This document shows, piece after piece, positions 54,010 to 61,194 of a stretch of 64,000 nt of DNA. The stretch's first letter is position 1, and the number at the start of each line of letters is the position of its first letter. Position numbers and translations under genes: made by a program. The DNA is from Bin55 sp965116055 (lineage in GTDB: Bacteria; Pseudomonadota; Gammaproteobacteria; Pseudomonadales; Azotimanducaceae), in assembly GCA_965116055.1 (NCBI GenBank), contig OZ220466.1:3063626-3127625 (forward strand), written 5' to 3'. The notes under the pieces were generated by a model that saw only the letters and a program-made list of their open reading frames with translations, did no database searches and had not been told where the DNA came from.

Positions 54010-55449
54010 TTATATTTGTAGAAGTCTCCTTAATAGCTCGTTGACCTGACGAGGGTCTGCTTTGCCCTTCGATAATTTCATGACTTGACCGACTAAAAAA
54101 CCGATTACTTTCAATTCGCCATTTTTAATCTGTGCCACTTGCGCTGGGTGTGTCCCAATGACATCCTGCACCAATGCCATGAGTGCGTTCGCATCACTCA
54201 CTTGCCGCAACCCACGGCATGCGATTACCTCTTCAACTGATTCGTCAGTTGACCAGATGGCCTGAAATACTTCCTTGGCCAAGCTTGAAGACAGCGTGTT
54301 ATCTTGAATTCGAATAACCAAATCCGCCAGCTGACGAGGCGTCAAGGGTATGTCCCGAAAGTCCTTACCTTCGCGATTCAGCGCCGCTGCGACATCGCCT
54401 AGCAACCAATTGGCCGTCAGTAGCGGGTCCGCATCAAATCCCACCGTCGTCTCAAAAAAGGTCGCAGTCGCCACATTGTTTGTCAACCGTACAGCCACCA
54501 AACGTGGAAGCTTGTAATCTCGAACGTAACGCTCAATTTTTTGATACGGCAGCTCCGGCATCAAGGTACGAATCCGTTCCCGAAACTCGTTGGTCAACCG
54601 CACTGGCAATAAATCGGGATCAGGAAAGTATCGATAGTCGTCGGAAAGCTCTTTACCGCGCATTGGCAATGTCCTATCGCGGTCAGCGTCGTACTGGCGC
54701 GTTTCCCGCATCACCTCGCCGCCGCCTTCTAACACGTCTATGTGGCGCTCAATTTCCCGCTCAAGCGCGCGTTCCACGAAGCGGAATGAGTTGATGTTCT
54801 TGATCTCGGTACGCTCGCCGAGTTCCGACTGACCTACGGGTCGCACAGACACATTGGCGTCGCATCGCATAGAGCCTTCTGCAAGATTCCCGTCGCAAAT
54901 CTCCAACCAACACACAAGTCCGTGCAGCTGACGGAAACATGCCGCTGCCTCTGCCGGTGAGCGAATATCCGGCTCGGTCACAATCTCAAGCAATGGCGTA
55001 CCTGCACGGTTTAAATCGATCCCCGTGTGGCGCGCGAAACGATCATGAATGGATTTCCCGGCATCCTCCTCTAAATGAGCCCTCACGATGCCTACCGACT
55101 TTATTGAACCGTCGTCAAGAATCACGTCCAATTGCCCCCGGCCGACAATCGGCGCCTCAAATTGGCTGATCTGATAGCCCTTAGGTAAATCGGGGTAAAA
55201 ATAGCTCTTACGATCGAATACGCACGTGTCTGTAATCTGAGCGTTGATCGCCAACCCGAACATGACCGCCATACGTACGGCTTCCTCGTTCAGCACCGGC
55301 AAGGTACCTGGCATCGCTAGATCGACGATATTTGCCCGCTCGTTAGGGTCTGCGCCGAATTCGACAGGGGTGGCTGAAAAAATTTTCGACTTTGTCGCGA
55401 GTTGCACATGAACTTCAATACCGATAACCGGTTCCCACACGACACTCAC
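54010..55449 (-). CDS. gatB: Asp-tRNA(Asn)/Glu-tRNA(Gln) amidotransferase subunit B
   Basis: A 479-residue GatB, which phosphorylates and positions mischarged tRNA for amidation. It has WEPVIGIEVHVQLATKSKIF at the start, FDRKSYFYPDLPKGYQISQF near 81, SMRCDANVSVRPVG near 192, and DYRYFPDPDLLPVRL near 270. A C-terminal YqeY-like tail (from about 330) ends MKLSKGKADPRQVNELLRRL. Its ATG overlaps the gatA stop. A gatCAB operon implies that Gln-tRNA or Asn-tRNA is made indirectly. Confidence 0.95.
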   Translation of the reverse strand: MSVVWEPVIGIEVHVQLATKSKIFSATPVEFGADPNERANIVDLAMPGTLPVLNEEAVRMAVMFGLAINAQITDTCVFDRKSYFYPDLPKGYQISQFEAPIVGRGQLDVILDDGSIKSVGIVRAHLEEDAGKSIHDRFARHTGIDLNRAGTPLLEIVTEPDIRSPAEAAACFRQLHGLVCWLEICDGNLAEGSMRCDANVSVRPVGQSELGERTEIKNINSFRFVERALEREIERHIDVLEGGGEVMRETRQYDADRDRTLPMRGKELSDDYRYFPDPDLLPVRLTNEFRERIRTLMPELPYQKIERYVRDYKLPRLVAVRLTNNVATATFFETTVGFDADPLLTANWLLGDVAAALNREGKDFRDIPLTPRQLADLVIRIQDNTLSSSLAKEVFQAIWSTDESVEEVIACRGLRQVSDANALMALVQDVIGTHPAQVAQIKNGELKVIGFLVGQVMKLSKGKADPRQVNELLRRLLQI

Positions 55450-56900
55450 GCCGCGCCCTCGAACACAAGAACCGGGTGCCGGTCGTGCCAGTCAGTCGCC
55501 TTTTGATACGCCAGTCCGGCAGCCAGCACATCGCCTTCTGCAAAGTGGGGGCCGATCACTTGCATACCCACTGGTAATCCCTCAAGGAATCCACACGGTA
55601 ACGATAGCGCTGGAAGACCGGCTAAACTAGCAGGAACGGTGTATAGATCCTGACGATACATCTGCACGGGATCCGCCATAAGCGACGCATGTTCGAAAGC
55701 TGCAGTCGGTGTAACTGGTGCCAAAATGAGATCTACGTCCTTAAATGCGGCTAGAAAGCCATCGCGAACCACACGTCGAATTTTTTGCGCCTTTAAGTAA
55801 TACGCGTCGAAGTAACCGACCGACAACGAATAGGTCCCCGTCAGAATTCGACGTTTCACCTCCAAACCAAAACCTTCGCTTCGCGACCGACAATACAAAT
55901 CCATCAAATCTATTGGATTCTCCGCGCGATGCCCGTAGCGGACGCCGTCGTACCGGCTTAAATTGGTCGAAGCTTCTGCGCTAGAGATCACGTAGTATGC
56001 CGCCACCGCAGCGTCCAAATGAGGTAGCTCGACCGGTTTGATCCGGTAGCCCAACGCTTCAAATTGAGCACGCGCACTATCAACGAGTGCGCCTACTTTT
56101 GAATCAAGTCCGTCAAGGAGCGCTTCCGGATAACCGATTGAGAAGGTCTTTTCTTCCCTAGGCAAGGCGGTCGCGGCCTCATCGGCCGAAGTCGAATCAC
56201 AAGGGTCGTGCCCCTCCATTTCTAGTAACAACTCATGAATATCCTCGACACTATGAGCTAGAGGGCCACCTTGATCCAAGCTAGAGGCAAACGCGATCAT
56301 GCCATAGCGTGACACTCGACCATAGGTCGGTTTCAGTCCTGTTACGCCACAAAAGCTCGCCGGTTGCCTGATTGAACCACCGGTGTCGGAGCCTGTTGCC
56401 AGAGGCGCCATACCGCTCGCAATCGCTGCCGCTGCACCCCCAGAAGAACCGCCGGGCACTCGTTTGGGATCCCAGGGATTTCGAACAGGTCCAAAATAAC
56501 TCGTTTCGTTGGACGAACCCATAGCGAATTCGTCCATGTTCGACTTGCCGAGCGTATTCGCACCGGCCTCCGTGGTTTTTCGTACCACCGTCGCGTCATA
56601 AGGCGCAATAAAGGAACTCAGCATTTTCGACGCACATGTTGTAAGCAGATTCTTCGTACAAAACAGATCTTTATGCACGATTGGAATACCGCAAAGACGC
56701 GGCCGCTCATCGCGTGCAAGCAGTTCGTCAGCCCTTCGCGCCCTCTCTATGCACCTATCAGAATCTACAGTAATGAAACAGTTAATGTGCTTATTTAGTT
56801 TCTCAATACGATCTAAATAGAACTGAGCTAATTCAACCGCGCTAAAAGACTTGTCGGATAGGCCTAAGCGCAATTCCCGCAATCCAGAAAACGCTCTCAA
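55446..56900 (-). CDS. gatA: Asp-tRNA(Asn)/Glu-tRNA(Gln) amidotransferase subunit A
   Basis: A 484-residue amidase-signature protein that releases ammonia from glutamine. The Ser-cisSer-Lys triad is visible: Lys in IVHKDLFCTKN near residue 76, cis-Ser in PGGSSGGAAAAIASGMAPLA near 151, and the nucleophile in TGSDTGGSIRQPASFCGVTG near 175. Length is normal. Overlaps gatC and gatB by 4 bp each, giving coupled equimolar translation. Confidence 0.95.
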   Translation of the reverse strand: MRAFSGLRELRLGLSDKSFSAVELAQFYLDRIEKLNKHINCFITVDSDRCIERARRADELLARDERPRLCGIPIVHKDLFCTKNLLTTCASKMLSSFIAPYDATVVRKTTEAGANTLGKSNMDEFAMGSSNETSYFGPVRNPWDPKRVPGGSSGGAAAAIASGMAPLATGSDTGGSIRQPASFCGVTGLKPTYGRVSRYGMIAFASSLDQGGPLAHSVEDIHELLLEMEGHDPCDSTSADEAATALPREEKTFSIGYPEALLDGLDSKVGALVDSARAQFEALGYRIKPVELPHLDAAVAAYYVISSAEASTNLSRYDGVRYGHRAENPIDLMDLYCRSRSEGFGLEVKRRILTGTYSLSVGYFDAYYLKAQKIRRVVRDGFLAAFKDVDLILAPVTPTAAFEHASLMADPVQMYRQDLYTVPASLAGLPALSLPCGFLEGLPVGMQVIGPHFAEGDVLAAGLAYQKATDWHDRHPVLVFEGAA

Positions 56901-57184
56901 TGTTGATCCAACACCTTGGGTACTAGATAAAAACCTGCGTCTATTTCAGGTGCGATCGCCTGAAATCGTTCTCTATCAATCTCATTCAATGCAATGTCCG
57001 CGCGCAGGGCTTGGTTTAGATCCAACGGATGAGCGAGAGGTTCAACATCATCTGTAGGCACGTCAGCCATGATTTCAATAAATCGGAGAATGGCATCTAA
57101 ATTGTCGCCGAGCTCTCGTTTTGCTTGGTCGTCTAGCGCCAATTGACTCAAAGTCATCAAACGCTGTATGGTGGCTTCTTCCAA
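56897..57184 (-). CDS. gatC: Asp-tRNA(Asn)/Glu-tRNA(Gln) amidotransferase subunit C
   Basis: A 95-residue GatC that wraps around and stabilises GatA. Characteristic features are LMTLSQLALDDQAKRELGDN, LDAILRFIEIM and DDVEPLAHPLDLNQALRAD. First gene of gatCAB, divergent from mreB. Confidence 0.93.
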   Translation of the reverse strand: MEEATIQRLMTLSQLALDDQAKRELGDNLDAILRFIEIMADVPTDDVEPLAHPLDLNQALRADIALNEIDRERFQAIAPEIDAGFYLVPKVLDQH

Positions 57185-58167
57185 TCTTTCTTCTAACTAC
57201 ATAGAAACAAGCAGGATTTTATGAACGGAAGCGGGATCGCCGGGTTTAATGAACTGCCATTTGACTTGGAGAGGGGGGTGGATTTTGATCCTTTTGGCAA
57301 GATCATTTATTTCTGGTGGGATTGAGGCATGAATAGCAACTCAATCACCCTAATATCCAGCCAAGTTTAAGGCACTCTAAAATTCAAGATCTATTGACTT
57401 TGATATTATTTAACGCATTAATCTCATTATATTCCATATCATAGAATATCAAATCTATAACATCCTTAGGGGTCTGAGAATTGACTGATCTAGATAGACG
57501 GTTAATTATCGAAGAGATTGACATATTGAGCGTTTGAAGTAAAAAATCAAAATATGTTCGTATGGACCAGACACTGGTTAAAGTTTTCGCGCAAAATGCC
57601 TACGATGCGTTCTGTTGAAACCGTAGCCTCATACCTCGAAAACAGCAAGCAATGCATGTAATAAATCGAGTTTTACAAATCAATTTGAACAGATACATGG
57701 TCCGAATGAATAATCAGGATGTTAGGACATCACACGGCATCTTGAGTCCGATTCCAGTTCTGCGTCTACAGCACGCCAACTAAGATAAGGTATAAATGAC
57801 TGCGCCACGATGTGAGTAGCGATACTGCTACTCGGCGACCGCACGCGTCGGAACTTTATACCCTATTGAAGTCCAAGAGTCGCATCCACCGCGGAAGCGA
57901 TGCCTCATTGGACTCCAGTCAACGCTGCTCGCATATAACCCCGTGGTAAAGGGCGGCTTCATGTAACGTTGAAACCAACGCATCTAAGTTACGCGCTGCT
58001 GATTGCAGTCGCATTTTCCGCAGAATGAGATAAGATATTGCATAATAACATAGTATTGACCGCACTCCCCGTTCAATATACCATCAGATACACGCTCAAG
58101 AAAAGTAACGCTTTTATACTTTGGTATTCTTACCTGCCCTATCCTTCTACTTCCGAGTTATGTTGAG
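57185..58167 (+). other. Long gatC-mreB intergenic region
   Basis: About 980 bp between divergent genes, mostly AT-rich and without a recognised gene or RNA. A 34-codon frame at 57221-57325 (MNGSGIAGFNELPFDLERGV onward, ending YFWWD) has no obvious ribosome site and no known match. Promoters for both operons should be here. Confidence 0.45.
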
Positions 58168-59193
58168 TTGCTAAAGTCTCTTTTCGGCATGTTTTCGGAA
58201 GATCTGTCAATAGACTTAGGTACGGCAAATACATTAATTATTGCCAAAGACCGAGGCATAGTGGTGAATGAACCCACAGTAGTTGCCTTGAAACGCGATC
58301 CGCGTAGCGTGGTCGCTGTCGGCACTGACGCGAAACGATTACTCGGCATCAACCCTCAAAACATTGAAGTGATTCGTCCTATGAAGGACGGTCAAGTGGC
58401 TGATTTCGAAGTCACCAATACCATGCTTGCGCACTTCATCAAGATGGCGAACGGAGGACGCATACTGCCTTCGTACCCGCGGGTGATCATATGTATTCCA
58501 GCGCAATCTACATCAATTGAAAAAAGAGCCATTCGCGAATCCGCGCGCTCGGCCGGCGCAAGAGAAATTTATCTCATTGAAGAACCGCTTGCAGCCGCGG
58601 TCGGCGCGGGCTTGCCCTGGAAAGAAGCCAGCGGAAGCATGGTCGTCGATATCGGCGGTGGCACCACGGACGTAGCCATCATTTCCGCGGGAGCCATCGC
58701 TAACTCGGAATCGCTGAAGTGCGCTGGCAATGCGTTCAATAACGACATTATTACTTACGTGCGTCAAAAACACGGTTGCCGCATTGGCGAACTAACTGCC
58801 GAGAGCATCAAACATGAAATCGGTACCGCCATCGAGCTTCCTAAAAGCGACCAACTCGAAATAACAATCCAAGGCCAGCACTTGGAATCGGGCATGCCAA
58901 AACGATTTAATCTCGACAGTAACGACCTCTACCTCGCATTGAATGTATCTGTCAATTCGATCGTTGATGCAGTACGGAGGTGTTTAGAGCGCAGTCAGCC
59001 TCAACTCATCGTAGATATCGCAGAACGCGGCATCGTGCTGACCGGTGGCGGAGCCTTGTTATCCGGATTTGATCAACGCATTCGAGATGCAACTGATACC
59101 CCAGTCGTTATTGCGAGTGATCCGCTTAAATGTGTCGCCGAAGGATGCGGACAAATACTGCAAGAAGGCAACGCACGCGAATATCAAACCTAG
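58168..59193 (+). CDS. mreB: Rod-shape-determining actin MreB
   Basis: A 341-residue bacterial actin. The TTG start gives LKSLFGMFSEDLSIDLGTAN, matching the standard MreB N-terminus; no strong ribosome site is seen. Phosphate 1 motif is DLGTANTLI, followed by IRPMKDGQVADFEVT near 70, YLIEEPLAAAVGAGLPW near 135, phosphate 2 VVDIGGGTTDVAIISAGA near 160 and the adenosine motif GIVLTGGGALLSG near 290. It polymerises under the inner membrane to guide wall synthesis. First gene of mreBCD. Confidence 0.96.
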   Translation: MLKSLFGMFSEDLSIDLGTANTLIIAKDRGIVVNEPTVVALKRDPRSVVAVGTDAKRLLGINPQNIEVIRPMKDGQVADFEVTNTMLAHFIKMANGGRILPSYPRVIICIPAQSTSIEKRAIRESARSAGAREIYLIEEPLAAAVGAGLPWKEASGSMVVDIGGGTTDVAIISAGAIANSESLKCAGNAFNNDIITYVRQKHGCRIGELTAESIKHEIGTAIELPKSDQLEITIQGQHLESGMPKRFNLDSNDLYLALNVSVNSIVDAVRRCLERSQPQLIVDIAERGIVLTGGGALLSGFDQRIRDATDTPVVIASDPLKCVAEGCGQILQEGNAREYQT

Positions 59194-59256
59194 TCGAGAC
59201 GCTTTGTTGCGAGCGACCTAGGACGAATATCCGGCCAGGTGGGGAGTAGTTAGTCA

Positions 59257-60084
59257 ATGGCTTCTCGCTCAGGGCAGTCCATCCATAAAACTCAGTTATT
59301 TTTGGTGCTCTTTGTTAGCTCCACTCTATTGCTTGCAGTCAGCGTAAACACACGCTATTTCACACCCATTGAGCTCGCCTTACGCTGGCTTGTGCAACCA
59401 ATCGACTTTATTGCTCATGTACCAAAACGAGTAGAGCAGCTTGTCAGCGATTACTTCATCTCGCTAGACGATTTACGGGCAAATAACGAGCAATTAATGG
59501 CCGATGTGAGTCTGCTGAATGCGACACTAGCAGAATTGAAACATGCGAAAACCATCATAGAAGAGCTCCAAGCCGTACTTAACTATGCACCCAGCCAGAA
59601 CGTCAAGCAGGCGCTCGCGGAAATCTCGCGTATTAATCCGAATCGACAACGTCAGGAGGTCATCATCAATGTGGGTAGCGAACAGGGGGTTTCGCTTGAT
59701 AGTTGCACCTTAGACCCGTGGGGTCTCTACGGTCGTATCGTTGAAGTCTTTCCCAATTCGTCACGCGTATTGTTAATTAACGACGAACGCCACGCTACAC
59801 CCGTGATGGTGAGACGCACGCAGCAGTACTTTATTGCATCGGGTAACGGTCCTAACGAGCTATTGACCTTAGACAAAGTCAATCTCAGCACGGACATTCA
59901 GGTCGGGGACGAGCTAATCACATCCGGTCTTGGTGGGGTATTTCCGGAAGGTCTCTTGCTCGGCGATGTCACAGCCATATCAGACAACGTAGCGGAATCG
60001 ACCAAACACGTAACGGTCGCTCCCAAGGCTCGCCTTGAGGCCAAGCATTACCTTCGCGTGATTTCACAAGTCGGTTCGCCATGA
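59257..60084 (+). CDS. mreC: Rod-shape-determining protein MreC
   Basis: A 275-residue protein with one N-terminal membrane helix (QLFLVLFVSSTLLLAVSVN, about 12-30), a coiled coil (about 70-110, DLRANNEQLMADVSLLNATL) and two periplasmic beta-barrel lobes (SRINPNRQRQEVIINVGSEQ, VGDELITSGLGGVFPEGLLL). It scaffolds the elongasome in the periplasm. Its stop overlaps mreD by 4 bp. Confidence 0.93.
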   Translation: MASRSGQSIHKTQLFLVLFVSSTLLLAVSVNTRYFTPIELALRWLVQPIDFIAHVPKRVEQLVSDYFISLDDLRANNEQLMADVSLLNATLAELKHAKTIIEELQAVLNYAPSQNVKQALAEISRINPNRQRQEVIINVGSEQGVSLDSCTLDPWGLYGRIVEVFPNSSRVLLINDERHATPVMVRRTQQYFIASGNGPNELLTLDKVNLSTDIQVGDELITSGLGGVFPEGLLLGDVTAISDNVAESTKHVTVAPKARLEAKHYLRVISQVGSP

Positions 60085-60584
60085 GCGATGCCTCGAGTTG
60101 GTCATACTTTATTCTGACCGTAGCTCTGAGTCTAGTCCTTACCATCGCGCCGATGCCCTTCGACGTTCCTGACTGGCTGCGCAATCTCAAACCGGACTGG
60201 ATCGCGCTCGGTTGGTTTTTTTGGATAACGTTTCAACACGAGCGATGCTCATTGATCGTCGCTTTTATCGTTGGACTTTTTCTCGACGTACTTTTCAACG
60301 AGCCGCTTGGACTGAATTCACTGCTTTTACTCGCACTGATCTACGCTAGTCGACACGCATTGCAATTCATTCAGCAGAGCGTCGGACTTCGATCTTCAAT
60401 CGTCCTGTTGATTGTGTGTTTTTTCGTCACAACAGTGAAGTCGTTATTTCTATTCGTTACGCTTGACGTCCATCTACAACTCACCCATCTTCTGATGCCA
60501 CCGCTTGCGACGCTCCTTTGGTGGCAACTTTTCGTTCCGTTACTGCGGACAGAACACGCGCAATTCCGCGATTCCGTTCAGTGA
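60081..60584 (+). CDS. mreD: Rod-shape-determining membrane protein MreD
   Basis: A 167-residue integral membrane protein with about five helices and the MreD signature IVGLFLDVLFNEPLGLNSLL (about 75-95), preceded by APMPFDVPDWLRNLKPDWIA. It works with MreC in the elongasome. The start overlaps mreC and the stop overlaps maf. Confidence 0.92.
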   Translation: MSDASSWSYFILTVALSLVLTIAPMPFDVPDWLRNLKPDWIALGWFFWITFQHERCSLIVAFIVGLFLDVLFNEPLGLNSLLLLALIYASRHALQFIQQSVGLRSSIVLLIVCFFVTTVKSLFLFVTLDVHLQLTHLLMPPLATLLWWQLFVPLLRTEHAQFRDSVQ

Positions 60585-61183
60585 GCCCACCCCAACTTAC
60601 CTTAGCGTCCGCCTCGCCGCGGCGAGCTGCGTTGTTACGACAGATTGGCATTAGCTTCGAGATCCGTCCTAGCCATCTACCAGAGCAGCTACTTGCCCAT
60701 GAATCGGCAGCGGACTATGTCCAACGCCTGGCAAGATCGAAAGCAAAAGCGGTCCAATCAGGCAGGCTTCCTGCGCTAGGAGCGGACACAACCGTTGAAC
60801 TAAATGGTCACATACTTGAAAAGCCGCAAAACCGCGAACAAGCATTAGCCATGTTAACCCAGCTGCAAGGTACCCATCACACCGTGCTAACCGGCGTGAG
60901 TATATGCAACCGCACGCGCGAGAAAACCGTGCTTGCACGAGCAGAGGTTGTGTTTCGTCGCACCGAAGTTGAGGAGCTGCAGAAATATTGGCAAAGCGGA
61001 GAACCGATTGACAAAGCTGGTGCGTACGGCATTCAAGGCATTGGTGCCATTTTTATCGCCGGGATCTGCGGGCAGCCAAGTACGGTGGCCGGCTTACCTC
61101 TGGTCGAAACGAATCAGCTGCTTTGTGAATTCGATATTGATGTTTGGCAGCATCGCCATGCGCGATTGAACGCCGATCGGTAA
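60581..61183 (+). CDS. maf: Maf-family nucleotide pyrophosphatase
   Basis: A 200-residue Maf protein from the GTG at 60581, whose GTGA overlaps the mreD stop; an upstream in-frame start at 60518 lies within mreD and is not used. LTLASASPRRAALLRQIG at the start is the substrate loop; GADTTVELNGHILEKPQN near 65, THHTVLTGV and DKAGAYGIQGIG near 144 complete the active site. Maf proteins hydrolyse non-canonical or pyrimidine nucleotides (YhdE-like: dTTP/UTP). Confidence 0.93.
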   Translation: MSPPQLTLASASPRRAALLRQIGISFEIRPSHLPEQLLAHESAADYVQRLARSKAKAVQSGRLPALGADTTVELNGHILEKPQNREQALAMLTQLQGTHHTVLTGVSICNRTREKTVLARAEVVFRRTEVEELQKYWQSGEPIDKAGAYGIQGIGAIFIAGICGQPSTVAGLPLVETNQLLCEFDIDVWQHRHARLNADR

Positions 61184-61194
61184 AACCGCTCGAC

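Noticed and set aside
60518..60580. Upstream start for Maf
   Set aside because: It lies within mreD and adds residues not found in Maf; the GTG overlapping the mreD stop gives the standard N-terminus.
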